DNA of 16,642 nucleotides from the NCBI GenBank assembly GCA_016210785.1, contig JACQTN010000065.1, positions 1 through 16,642 of the forward strand. The letters are read 5' to 3'. The notes under the pieces are model-generated. The model did not search any database. It worked only from the letters and a program-made list of their open reading frames with translations, and had not been told where the DNA came from. Below are positions 1-7,119 of the stretch, one piece after another. Position 1 is the stretch's first letter; every line of letters starts with the position of its first letter. This DNA is from Armatimonadota bacterium (GTDB lineage: Bacteria > Sysuimicrobiota > Sysuimicrobiia > Sysuimicrobiales > JACQTN01). Position numbers and translations under genes: made by a program.

Positions 1-1479
1 CTTGCGCTTGGCCGGGTCCACCTCCCGCACGCCCTGCCCCAGCAGCTCATCCATGCGGGCGGACTTGTACCGGGAGAAGTTGCGGAGCTGGCCGCTCTTC
101 AGCGTGGACCCCGCGTCGGGTTCGCCCCAGGCGCCGCCGTAGGTCCAGTTGAACAGCGACGCGTCCATCTCGCCCTTGGGCAACTGGTTGAGGATCGTGG
201 CGACCGGCCGCTCCACAATCTTCATCTCGATGCCGACCGCGGCCAGGTCCTGCTGCGCGACCTCCGCCTCGGGCCGGCGCGCCCGGTCCCCGGTGATCAC
301 GTTGCAGGTGAAGGAGAAGCGCCGGCCATCCTTGACCAGGATGCCGTCACGGCCGGGGCGCCAGCCTGCCTCTGCCAGCAGCGCCTTGGCCTTCTGGGGG
401 GAGTAGTCGTACTTCTTGACGCCCGTGTTCTGCCACTGCGACAGCCCGGGCGACAGGTTCGTGTGGGCGAGGACCGCCGTGCCCTTGAACACGTCGTCGA
501 TGAGGCGCTGCCGGTCGACGGCGTGCATCACCGCCTGCCGCACGCGCTTGTCCGCGAAGAACGGCAGGTCGGTGTTGATGGGGAAGTGGTTGACGGCGTT
601 GCTGATGGTGCGCAGGACCTTGAAGTTGCGGTCCTGGGCGAAGCGGATGTTGTCCTCCGCCAGCAGCGGCCAGACGTTGCCCTGCGAGGTCCCGGTGCGC
701 AGGGCGATCGCCCGCACCGAGCCTTCCGGCACGATGTCCTCCCGGAAGAAGTCCAGCCGTGGCCGGCCCCGGAAGTGCTGGTCGAACGCCTCCAGGAGGG
801 TGTACTCGGCGGGCCGCCACTCCTTCAGCCGGAACGGGCCGGTCCCCATGGCCGCCGTCTTGTAGGTCTTCTCGCCCACGCGGCTGTGGTAGTGCGCGGG
901 CACGATAAACGCCCGGGCACCCCGCCGGAGGAAGGCGGAGTTGGGCTCCTTCATCCGCACGACGACCGTGTACTTGTCGGGGGTGAGAATGCGATCCACC
1001 CCGGCGAAGTCCGCCGCGTTGATGGCGTTGCTGGCGGGGTTGAGGTACCACTCGTAGGTATACTTGACGTCCTCCGCGGTGAACTCCCGGCCGTCGTGGA
1101 ACTTCACGCCGCGGCGAAGCCTGAAGGTGTAAGACATGCCGTCCTTGGCCGCCTCATGGTGCTCGGCAAGCACCCGTTCCAGGACGTAGTTCTCGTTGAC
1201 CTCCAGGAGTGCGTTGTGGATGTTGGTGACCACGACGAAGTGGACCAGGGGGCCCGAGTCGTCTGGGCTCAGGCTCGAGATCTCGTGGTGCCCGGTGACG
1301 CGCACCGTGCCACCCCGCCCCGGGCTGGGGGCAGCGGTGACAACCCTGGGGTTCCGGATGAGGAGCGCCTGGGCGGCGGTGGCGGAGAGGCCTAACGCAG
1401 CCACCTGCTTGAGAAACTCTCGGCGCGTCTTGGGAGGCAGCTGGCTCAGGACCTGGTCCAGACCGGCGTCGTGGCTCAT
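1..1479 (-). CDS. ABC transporter substrate-binding protein, family 5 (peptide/nickel type), partial
   Basis: Periplasmic or lipid-side binding protein of an oligopeptide/dipeptide/nickel-type ABC importer; substrate unknown. The frame reads 493 residues from the ATG at 1477-1479 (complement) to base 1 without a stop, so the C-terminus, about 55 residues by comparison with the paralogue, lies outside the window. The N-terminus carries a twin-arginine signal (TRREFLKQVAALGLSA) and a probable cleavage region around residues 35-50, so export is folded, via Tat. Family landmarks follow: GHHEISSLSPDD, LRRGVKFHDGREFTAEDVKY, GTGPFRLKEW, FFADKRVRQAVMHAVDR and the late NWTYGG stretch. A purine-rich SD-like run (GGGGGGA) precedes the ATG. 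It aligns without gaps to the next gene, roughly 80% identical by eye. No permease or ATPase gene is visible in the window for this pair. Family call is firm; ligand is not. Confidence 0.92.
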   Translation of the reverse strand, partial: MSHDAGLDQVLSQLPPKTRREFLKQVAALGLSATAAQALLIRNPRVVTAAPSPGRGGTVRVTGHHEISSLSPDDSGPLVHFVVVTNIHNALLEVNENYVLERVLAEHHEAAKDGMSYTFRLRRGVKFHDGREFTAEDVKYTYEWYLNPASNAINAADFAGVDRILTPDKYTVVVRMKEPNSAFLRRGARAFIVPAHYHSRVGEKTYKTAAMGTGPFRLKEWRPAEYTLLEAFDQHFRGRPRLDFFREDIVPEGSVRAIALRTGTSQGNVWPLLAEDNIRFAQDRNFKVLRTISNAVNHFPINTDLPFFADKRVRQAVMHAVDRQRLIDDVFKGTAVLAHTNLSPGLSQWQNTGVKKYDYSPQKAKALLAEAGWRPGRDGILVKDGRRFSFTCNVITGDRARRPEAEVAQQDLAAVGIEMKIVERPVATILNQLPKGEMDASLFNWTYGGAWGEPDAGSTLKSGQLRNFSRYKSARMDELLGQGVREVDPAKRK

Positions 1480-1598
1480 CCACAGTCCCCCCCTGCTCTG
1501 AAATTACACACAGTCGTTCGGTGCCCCGTGCTTTCCTCCTTCTCCTCGCTTCTCCCCTGGCCGGCTGGCACCCCCGGGGCCCCCTCAAGAGACCGCGG

Positions 1599-3248
1599 TC
1601 ACTCGATCCACCACCGGTAGGCCGTGCGGTAGAGGGGGGTGGCACCCCACAGGGCCGAGGTGGGCAGGCCCTTGATCCGCCGGGAGAAGATGTCGAACCA
1701 GTGCCAGTACATCATGTACAGGAAGGGCACGTCCTCGGCGAAGAGGTCCTGTACCTCGTTGTAGACCCGCTTGCGCTTTGCCGGGTCCACCTCCCGCAGC
1801 CCGCGGGCGAGCAGTTCGTCCATGCGCGGATTCTTGTACCGGGAGAAGTTCCTGAGTTGCCCGCTGCGCAGGGTGGCGGAGGCGTCCGGCTCCCCGCCGG
1901 TCCCGCCGTAGGTCCAGTTGAACAGCGACGCGTCCAGCTCGCCCCGGGGGAGCTGGGTGTTGATGGTGGCGACGGGCTTCTCCACGATCTTCATCTCGAC
2001 GCCCACGGTGGCCAGGTCCTGCTGGACGACTTCGGCCTCGGGTCGGCGCACCCGGTCGCCGGTGATCACCGCGCAGGTGAAGGAGAACCGCCGCCCGTCC
2101 TTGACCCGGATGCCATCGCGGCCGGGTACCCACCCGGCCTCCGTCAGGAGCGCTTTTGCCCGCTCGGGCGAGTAGGGATACTTCTTGACATTGGGGTTGT
2201 ACCACTGCTGGACGGCGGGTGAGAGGTTCGCGTGGGCGAGCACCGCGGTCCCCTTGAAGACGTCGTCGATCAGGCGCTGGCGGTCGATGGCGTGCATCAG
2301 CGCCTGCCGCACGCGCTTGTCCGCGAAGAACGGCAGGTCGTTGTTGATGGGAAAGTGGTTGAGCCCGGTCGTGATCGTCCGGAAGACGGTGAAGTTCCGG
2401 TCGCCCGCGAAGCGCAGGCTGTCCTCCGCCAGCAGGGGCCACACAGAACCGTCGGACGCGCCGGTGCGCAATCCGATGGCGCGGACGGAGGCTTCCGGGA
2501 CGATTTCCTCCCGCAAGAAGTCCAGGGGCGGCCGGCCCCGGAAGTGCTGGTCGAAGGCTTCCAGCAGCGTGTACTCCGCGGGCCGCCACTCTTTCAAGCG
2601 AAAGGGGCCCGTCCCCATGGCCGCGGTCTTGTAGGACCGCTCCCCGACCCGGCTGTGGTAGTGCGCCGGGACGATGAGCGTGGTCGCCCCCCGCCGCAGG
2701 AACGCCGCGTTGGCGTCCTTCATCTTGACCACCACGGTGTACCGGTCCGGGATCTCGATCCGATCCACGCCCGCAAAGTTGGCCGCGTTGATGGCGTTGT
2801 TGGCGGGGTTGAGGTACCACTCGTAGGTGTACTTGACGTCCTCGGCCGCAAACTCGCGGCCGTCGTGGAACTTCACGCCCCTGCGCAGGTGGAACGTGTA
2901 CACCGAGCCGTCGGGCGCCGCGGTGTAGCGCTCGGCCAGAACCCGCTCCAACACGAAGTTCTCGTTGACTTCCAGCAGCGCGTTGTGGATCTGGGTGACG
3001 ATGACGAAATGGACGAGGGGGCCGGCGTCGTCGGGGCTCAGGCTACTGATCTCGTGGTGCCCCATCACGCGGACCATGCCGCCCCGCCTGGGGCCTGGCG
3101 CGGCGGTGACCACCAGGGGATTCCTGATGAGAAACGCCTGCGCGGCGGAGGCGGAGAGGCCCAGGACGGCCACCCGCTTGAGGAACTCCCGCCGCGTCGT
3201 GGGGCTCAGCCGGCTGAGGACGTGCTCCAGCGAGGCTTCGCGGCTCAT
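1599..3248 (-). CDS. ABC transporter substrate-binding protein, family 5 (peptide/nickel type), paralogue of the neighbour
   Basis: Complete 549-residue family 5 solute-binding protein, normal length for the family. The ATG at 3246-3248 (complement) is preferred over an upstream ATG 12 codons earlier, because AGGAGGGG lies just before it and it aligns with the paralogue's start. The Tat signal is seen as TRREFLKRVAVLGLSASAAQ, followed by an Ala-rich cleavage region. The binding-protein core has LRRGVKFHDGREFAAEDVKY, MGTGPFRLKEW, FFADKRVRQALMHAIDR and a Trp/Tyr-rich C-terminus (FLYMMYWHWFD, RTAYRWWIE). It is co-directional with the copy at 1-1479, 119 bases apart, and divergent from the selenoprotein gene. 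The pair looks like a tandem duplication with sequence divergence, perhaps ligand specialisation (inference). Some residues of family members that bind sugars or opines rather than peptides cannot be judged by eye. Confidence 0.95.
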   Translation of the reverse strand: MSREASLEHVLSRLSPTTRREFLKRVAVLGLSASAAQAFLIRNPLVVTAAPGPRRGGMVRVMGHHEISSLSPDDAGPLVHFVIVTQIHNALLEVNENFVLERVLAERYTAAPDGSVYTFHLRRGVKFHDGREFAAEDVKYTYEWYLNPANNAINAANFAGVDRIEIPDRYTVVVKMKDANAAFLRRGATTLIVPAHYHSRVGERSYKTAAMGTGPFRLKEWRPAEYTLLEAFDQHFRGRPPLDFLREEIVPEASVRAIGLRTGASDGSVWPLLAEDSLRFAGDRNFTVFRTITTGLNHFPINNDLPFFADKRVRQALMHAIDRQRLIDDVFKGTAVLAHANLSPAVQQWYNPNVKKYPYSPERAKALLTEAGWVPGRDGIRVKDGRRFSFTCAVITGDRVRRPEAEVVQQDLATVGVEMKIVEKPVATINTQLPRGELDASLFNWTYGGTGGEPDASATLRSGQLRNFSRYKNPRMDELLARGLREVDPAKRKRVYNEVQDLFAEDVPFLYMMYWHWFDIFSRRIKGLPTSALWGATPLYRTAYRWWIE

Positions 3249-3405
3249 CCGAGTCCCCTCCTTGCTATGCAATTGAGAAGACACCTTCGGTGCCGGACGT
3301 AACCCTCCTTCTCGGTGATGGCCGTCCCGGCAGGGAGCCGCGGTGCGTGTGCAAAAACACTCCAGGGGGTCCCCCTAGCCCCAGGTCATCCTCGAGGAGG
3401 GAACG

Positions 3406-3627
3406 ATGGCGAAGCGGCTCATCATGTACTCGCTTAGCGACTGACCGACCTGTGTGCAGGTGAGGCGGGTCCTCACCGGGCGCAAGGTGGACTTCGACGA
3501 GATCTTTGTTGACGATGACCCCGGCCTGCAGCGGAAGGTCATCGAGATGAGCCGTCAGAACACCGTCCCCGTCTTCGTCCACCCGGACGGCCGGGTGGAG
3601 GTCGGGTTCGAAGGGGAGACGGGCTGA
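3406..3627 (+). CDS. Glutaredoxin-like selenoprotein (UGA = selenocysteine at residue 13)
   Basis: A 73-residue thioredoxin-fold redox protein, read through an in-frame TGA at 3442-3444. Seen: AGGAGG at 3395-3400 followed, 5 bases later, by ATG; the N-terminus MAKRLIMYSLSD, then UGA, then PTC; helix 1 (VQVRRVLTGRKVDF); the cis-proline strand NTVPVFVHPDG; and VEVGFEGETG before the TGA stop. The UGA falls exactly where glutaredoxins have the nucleophilic Cys of CPxC, giving U-P-T-C, and the frame stays open and family-like on both sides. A stable hairpin starts 8 bases after the UGA. Sec-containing glutaredoxins are known in some bacteria. Inference: a cytosolic thiol/selenol oxidoreductase. 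The 73-residue length matches NrdH/glutaredoxin 3-like proteins. The alternative is a pseudogene with a single nonsense change, but strict placement at the active site and the hairpin argue against it. TGA is also the terminal stop, so the code is standard. Confidence 0.8.
3453..3484 (+). promoter_or_regulatory. Bacterial SECIS-like stem-loop inside the selenoprotein gene
   Basis: Upper stem GGTGAGG (3459-3465) pairs perfectly with CCTCACC (3471-3477) around a 5-base loop CGGGT (3466-3470). Below a small A/GG internal loop, TGTGC (3453-3457) pairs with GCGCA (3480-3484), including one G-U. The loop begins 21 bases after the UGA and has G as its second base. Known bacterial SECIS elements sit immediately 3' of the UGA within the coding region, with a short apical loop having a G in its first two positions; this hairpin fits that. 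SelB binding is inferred. Confidence 0.7.
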
Positions 3628-3638
3628 CACATCTGACC

Positions 3639-3657
3639 GCCGGGCCGTGGGCCCGGC
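3639..3657 (+). terminator. Probable terminator hairpin after the selenoprotein gene
   Basis: A perfect 8-bp stem, GCCGGGCC (3639-3646) and GGCCCGGC (3650-3657), with a GTG loop, 11 bases after the stop codon. It is followed by TTGCT rather than a long T run, so intrinsic termination is plausible but not certain. Confidence 0.5.
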
Positions 3658-3696
3658 TTGCTCGGAGGGGGGAGGCGCGGCTCGGCCGGCCCTACC

Positions 3697-3760
3697 ATGA
3701 AAATGGTGCCTCTGCCCGAATATGTGTTCGAAAACTGGGTGCCCTGCACACCATTTTCAT
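3697..3760. repeat. 12-bp inverted repeat with 40-base spacer
   Basis: ATGAAAATGGTG (3697-3708) and its exact reverse complement CACCATTTTCAT (3749-3760) enclose 40 bases, in the gap between two convergent genes. The AT-rich arms stand out in this GC-rich DNA. It could be a remnant of a small mobile element or a long-looped bidirectional terminator; nothing in the spacer looks coding. Confidence 0.45.
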
Positions 3761-3821
3761 CCTTTCGCTGGTGCCGGGCACCGGCATGACCGACTGCGCA
3801 TGAACAACGACGGGGCGCGGT

Positions 3822-4700
3822 TCAACCGACCACGGTGTCCAGGAAGCGACGCAGCGCCGTGGGCGCCGGAGGCGGCGTGCTGCAGTACGCGCGCCAGGCC
3901 TCCATGATCTCCGCGGCGGCGGTCTCCTCCAGGGTGGGCGCGGCCAGGGAGGCAGTTTCCTGCCAGCGGGGGCCTTCCAGGTTCAGTGCCATCTGGTCGC
4001 AGAAGTCCAGGCAGTCGTCGAGGAACCGTCGCATGTCTTCGGGCGAGGCGCCCGCCAGCACCAGGGGCCGGTCGGTCATGTCCTGGTAGGCGGCGAGCAG
4101 GACCGTGGTCAGCGCGGCGAGCGTCGCCGCGGCGCGCACGCCGGCCCACTGGGTCTGGATGGGCTCCGTGCCACCCTGGGCCACCGCCGACTCCATCGCC
4201 AGACGCTCCACCCACCGCGCCACCACGGCCAGGGAGGTGATCGCCGCGGCTTCCACGACCGGCGGCGTGTCGCCGCGCCGCGTGGCTCGGGTGAGTACGC
4301 CGGCGGCGGCCTCCTTCACCTTCGCCGTGTGCATGGGTTGGGCGATGTGCGGCATCACCACATCGCGGCCGAACAGGTAGTCCACCACCAGCTCCACCGC
4401 CGCCGGCGAGCCGTAGCGGTCGGCCCGCGTGACGATCTCCGCGGTCAGCGACCGGCGCAGATCCCGCCCCCAGGTGCCGGCCACCTCCAGCAGGATGCGC
4501 AGCGGGATGTAGAGAAAGGCGACCCACACCACCGCGGCAAAGAACCACCGGTTCCCGATGGCTCCGCCGCGGGCCAACCCCAGCAGCGTCACGATGAAGC
4601 CCAGGGCCGTGAACGCCAGCAGCCACCGTTCGGCGCTGCGGCGGCTGGCGGGATCGGCGAGCCGGCTGAACAGCACCTTCAGTCCCATGACGGGAACCAC
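3822..4700 (-). CDS. Unrecognised membrane-anchored protein
   Basis: Reads 292 residues from the GTG at 4698-4700 (complement); an in-frame ATG at 4686-4688 would give 288. Neither has a clear SD, so the start is uncertain. Two adjacent hydrophobic helices near the N-terminus (about residues 25-43, WLLAFTALGFIVTLLGLA, and 52-71, FFAAVVWVAFLYIPLRILL) are followed by a long, mostly alpha-helical, soluble part of about 210 residues rich in Ala, Glu and Arg. No motif I can assign to a family was seen. The gene stands alone on the minus strand between the selenoprotein and the toxin-antitoxin genes, convergent with the former. A helical hairpin membrane anchor with a helical domain is all that can be said; no function is proposed. 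Base composition and codon use resemble the neighbours, which supports a real gene. Confidence 0.7.
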   Translation of the reverse strand: MVPVMGLKVLFSRLADPASRRSAERWLLAFTALGFIVTLLGLARGGAIGNRWFFAAVVWVAFLYIPLRILLEVAGTWGRDLRRSLTAEIVTRADRYGSPAAVELVVDYLFGRDVVMPHIAQPMHTAKVKEAAAGVLTRATRRGDTPPVVEAAAITSLAVVARWVERLAMESAVAQGGTEPIQTQWAGVRAAATLAALTTVLLAAYQDMTDRPLVLAGASPEDMRRFLDDCLDFCDQMALNLEGPRWQETASLAAPTLEETAAAEIMEAWRAYCSTPPPAPTALRRFLDTVVG

Positions 4701-4906
4701 TGTTTCGGAGGCGCCTCACGAAATCCTGCGCCCAGAAGTTGAGTGGGTGGTGCCAGATCAGCAAACTCCTTGAACAGAGTGGCAGACGCCTCAGCAGCTG
4801 AGTCGGTGGTGCTGGTGGGCGAGGAAGGCTCCGGGGTGCTGGAGCGCCTGTGGGCGCGTCCTACCTTTGACGAGGGACACGAATGCGGGCTGGTGCCCTT
4901 TGAGTA

Positions 4907-4927
4907 TATAATGACCATAGAGATCAT
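4907..4927 (+). promoter_or_regulatory. Likely -10 box and imperfect dyad before the antitoxin gene
   Basis: A consensus TATAAT lies at 4907-4912, about 35 bases before the antitoxin start, inside a short AT-rich patch. No good -35 box is placed 16-18 bases upstream. An imperfect dyad, ATGA (4911-4914) and TCAT (4924-4927), overlaps the expected start point and could be the autorepressor site usual for Phd/YefM antitoxins (inference). Confidence 0.4.
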
Positions 4928-4947
4928 AAGAGGCCTGGGAGACACCC

Positions 4948-5235
4948 ATGGAACACGTCAGCATCGCGGAGGCGAAGCGGGATCTGTCGAGGGTGGTGAA
5001 CAAAGTCGTCTTTGGCCGCGAACCCGTCATCCTCACTTCGCGGGGAAGGCCGAAGGCGGTCATCATCAGCCACGAGGAGTTCGAGCGTCTGAACAAGGAA
5101 TTGCCGCGGCGAAACATTGTGAAGCTGGGCGGTATCTGGGCGGGGACACCGGATCTCACGGAGGAGGACTTCAAGAAGATACGCGCGGAAGTATGGGGCA
5201 GTCTGGGGCGGCTGAATCGTCGGAGGCAGCGATAG
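4948..5235 (+). CDS. Phd/YefM-family antitoxin
   Basis: A 95-residue antitoxin of a type II toxin-antitoxin pair. The N-terminal MEHVSIAEAKRDLSRVVNKV is the classical Phd/YefM DNA-binding and dimerisation fold: a strand, then a helix with the AKRDLS signature. Next come REPVILTSRGRPKAVIIS and HEEFERL, also typical. The C-terminal third (residues 55-95), charged and probably unfolded until bound, would wrap around and inhibit the toxin. Family members also bind their own promoter as repressors; an AT-rich -10 region and a dyad lie just upstream. The PIN-toxin reading frame begins 10 bases after the stop codon, the expected operon arrangement, with the antitoxin first. Since the toxin appears broken, this antitoxin may be an orphan. 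A weak SD (GGGA) lies 7 bases before the ATG. Confidence 0.9.
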   Translation: MEHVSIAEAKRDLSRVVNKVVFGREPVILTSRGRPKAVIISHEEFERLNKELPRRNIVKLGGIWAGTPDLTEEDFKKIRAEVWGSLGRLNRRRQR

Positions 5236-5245
5236 GCCGTCACCG

Positions 5246-5673
5246 ATGTATACCACCGATACCCATGCGCTCGTCTGGCACTTCCAACGGGCGTCCATGC
5301 GCCGGCCTGCTCGTCCTGCTCGTGGGCTGAGCCCACGAGCCCGTCGCGTCTTTTCCGCTGCCGACGCAAGGAGGCGAAGTCATTCTCGTTGCCAGCATCG
5401 CGCTTGTCGAGATGGTATACCTGAGCGAGCGGGGGGTGATTCGTTCATCGCTCGTCGATGACGTGTTGGCAGTCCTTGCGCGAGCGCCGCAGAATTATCG
5501 GCTCGTTCCCCTGGACCTGGCGAATCGTGGAGCATTTTCGGGACATTCCAGCAACCGCCATTTCGGACATGCCTGACCGGATCATCGCCGCCACCGCAAA
5601 GGCCACAAAGACCCGCCTGGTGACCCGCGACGAATCCATAGGTAAAGCCGCGGGCGTCGAAGTCGTGTGGTAG
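5246..5673 (+). pseudogene. VapC-like PIN-domain toxin, frameshifted
   Basis: PIN ribonuclease partner of the preceding antitoxin, readable only across three frames. Frame 1 (5246-5368) gives MYTTDTHALVWHFQ, with the first acidic residue, and LSPRARRVFSAADA. One extra base near 5369 shifts to GGEVILVASIALVEMVYLSE, with the conserved Glu, up to VPLDLA. A second extra base near 5523 shifts to IVEHFRDIPATAISDMPDRI, then TRDESIGKAAGVEVVW and a TAG stop. All four acidic PIN residues survive, but no single frame holds them. Frame 1 also has about ten surplus residues (around RASMRRPARPARG), where a 9-base tandem repeat and a perfect hairpin lie. Together these look like real decay; sequencing or assembly error at two places is the main alternative. 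Repaired length would be about 141 residues, slightly above the usual 130. Confidence 0.8.
5306..5340. repeat. Tandem 9-mer and 10-bp perfect hairpin inside the toxin remnant
   Basis: CCTGCTCGT occurs twice in direct succession (5306-5314 and 5315-5323). The second copy runs into a perfect 10-bp inverted repeat, GCTCGTGGGC (5318-5327) and GCCCACGAGC (5331-5340), with a TGA loop. The right arm codes for the expected LSPRA residues, so the left arm and tandem copy look like the extra sequence. Confidence 0.7.
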
Positions 5674-5674
5674 G

Positions 5675-6541
5675 TCAGGTCTGCCGCAGCGGGAGGATCA
5701 CCGCCGACAGGTCCTTCCGGCCCAGCCCCTGTGCCCGCGCCATCGTGTACATCTCCCGCGCTACCGCCGATAGGAACACCGGCGCGTTGATGGACCGGGC
5801 CAGGCCCTGGATGAGGCTCAGGTCCTTGATCATGAGTTCCAGGTGCGACCCCGACTCGAACTGGCCCGTGATGATGTGCGCGGGCACGGAGCGGTGCAGC
5901 ATGGCGCTGGCGCCCCACGACGTGGACAGGATGTCGTACAGCGCCTTGGGGTCCGCGCCCGCCGTCATCCCCAGAGCGAACGCCTCCGCCACCGCCGCCT
6001 GGTTCACCGCCGTCAGCAGTTGATTCACCAGCTTGGCCACGTTGCCCATCCCTGACGGTCCCAGGTAGTGCAGGTGCTTCCCCACCGCCTGCAGCACCGG
6101 GCGCGCCCGCTCGAACGCCTCCCGCTCGCCGCCCACCATGATGGTCAGCGTGCCTGCCTCGGCACCGGTGGCGCCCCCGCTGACGGGCGCGTCCAGGTAG
6201 GAGGCCCCGCGGGCCTTCGCCGCCTGCGCCAGGCGCTGCGTCGTCCCGGGATCCACGGTACTGAAATCGATGATGAGCGCGCCCGGCCGCACGCCGTCCA
6301 AGACGCCGCGTTCGCCTGCCACCACCGCCGTGACCGCGGCGGGGTCGGTGAGGCAGGTGCAGATCACCTCCGCCTGTGCGGCGGCCTCCGCCGGAGATGC
6401 GGCGGCGGAGGCGCCCGTCTCGACCAGCGCCTGCTCCGGCCCGCGCGTCCGATTGTACACCGCGAGCGGAAACCCGGCTTTCAAGAAATTGCGGCACATG
6501 GGCCGCCCCATGTTTCCCAGCCCGATGAACGCCACCTTCAC
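5675..6541 (-). CDS. NAD(P)-dependent beta-hydroxyacid dehydrogenase (3-hydroxyisobutyrate / tartronate semialdehyde reductase family)
   Basis: A 288-residue cytosolic oxidoreductase of the 6-phosphogluconate/3-hydroxyisobutyrate dehydrogenase superfamily, full length. Seen in order: Rossmann loop GLGNMGRPM (residues 7-15) with YNRT after strand 2, where an Asn-Arg pair often favours NADP(H); the substrate-binding DAPVSGG (117-123); the catalytic Lys at 170 in GNVAKLVNQ; and KDLSLI in the C-terminal helical domain. The start is GTG at 6539-6541 (complement), backed by GGAGGG seven bases upstream. It ends one base from the convergent toxin remnant and is divergent from the inositol cluster across a 578-base gap. 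The exact substrate (3-hydroxyisobutyrate, tartronate semialdehyde, succinic semialdehyde) cannot be told by eye. A role in the inositol pathway is not required by that pathway. Confidence 0.92.
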   Translation of the reverse strand: MKVAFIGLGNMGRPMCRNFLKAGFPLAVYNRTRGPEQALVETGASAAASPAEAAAQAEVICTCLTDPAAVTAVVAGERGVLDGVRPGALIIDFSTVDPGTTQRLAQAAKARGASYLDAPVSGGATGAEAGTLTIMVGGEREAFERARPVLQAVGKHLHYLGPSGMGNVAKLVNQLLTAVNQAAVAEAFALGMTAGADPKALYDILSTSWGASAMLHRSVPAHIITGQFESGSHLELMIKDLSLIQGLARSINAPVFLSAVAREMYTMARAQGLGRKDLSAVILPLRQT

Positions 6542-7119
6542 GCCGGTTCCCTCCGGATCAGTGATGGCAGGGGAATTCGCCGGGAGGCGCCGCGTGTCCC
6601 GGTCGGCTCCTGTTCCCGCGTCGGCCGGTCCCAGCGGTTCCTGTGGGGCTCTCCGCGGTGCCGGCCGGTCTCAGGCCCGTTCGGAGGCGCGGCCTCACGC
6701 CGTGCCCGTGCAGGCATACGCCCGTCCCGGCGCCGCCCCATACCGGCCGGCTTGCGTTCCGCGTGACGCCACCCGGTCCCGCCCCGCCGGCCTGCGCCCG
6801 CCGCGGCCCGGGTCAGAGCGCGAGGATCCAGCCGGCGCCGCCTCCCCGGTTCTGCGGGCGGCCCCGGCAGGGCAGGAGTCGGTCCCGCCCCTGCGAATAC
6901 CCGGCGTGACCGTTCCGCACGCCGTCATGTGTTTCCCCGCGCCTCGCTCCGCCGGAGCTGGGGCGGCCGCGCGTACGGGCACCGGCGCGTGGGGCGGCGC
7001 GCCTGCGGTGTGCGACCGATTGAGGTACGCTGAGAAGTAGCGTACAGTGACAGATGGGCGGCTCGCGGCCTGCCTGCCGCCCGGCTCCGTCGAGAATCGT
7101 CTGCTGGAGGGTGATTCGC
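6542..7119. other. 578-base divergent intergenic region, no supported gene
   Basis: Very GC-rich DNA between two divergent genes. Open frames exist on both strands but are Arg/Pro/Ala-rich, lack credible ribosome sites and overlap one another, as expected for GC-rich non-coding DNA. The right end holds the promoter and palindrome at 7020-7048. The rest shows no RNA gene or repeat I can recognise; a decayed gene cannot be excluded. Confidence 0.6.
7020..7048 (+). promoter_or_regulatory. Promoter with embedded operator palindrome ahead of iolM
   Basis: TTGAGG (7020-7025), a 17-base spacer and TACAGT (7043-7048) form a reasonable housekeeping-sigma promoter. Within it lies a perfect dyad, GTACGCT (7025-7031) and AGCGTAC (7039-7045), separated by GAGAAGT. 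A repressor bound there would block the polymerase, so the cluster is probably controlled by an inducer-responsive repressor (inference). The regulator gene is not in the window. Confidence 0.6.

Noticed and set aside
3442..3444. The TGA read as a nonsense mutation or as a general recoding of TGA
   Set aside because: TGA is the normal stop of several neighbouring genes, so no recoding. A chance mutation exactly at the active-site Cys, with a SECIS-like hairpin at the right distance, is less likely than Sec, though still possible.
3727..3753. tRNA-like GTTCGAA and terminal ACCA words
   Set aside because: The flanks of GTTCGAA do not form a T stem, and no acceptor or anticodon arm could be folded.
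4867..4872. TTGACG as the -35 of the antitoxin promoter
   Set aside because: It lies 34 bases from the TATAAT, about twice the allowed spacing.
4743..5330. Long open frame on the plus strand across the antitoxin gene
   Set aside because: It overlaps the antitoxin in another frame, has no ribosome site and no family-like sequence.
6270..7040. Open frames filling the gap beside the beta-hydroxyacid dehydrogenase
   Set aside because: Arg/Pro/Ala-rich composition, overlap with the real gene and with each other, and no motif; typical of GC-rich spurious frames.
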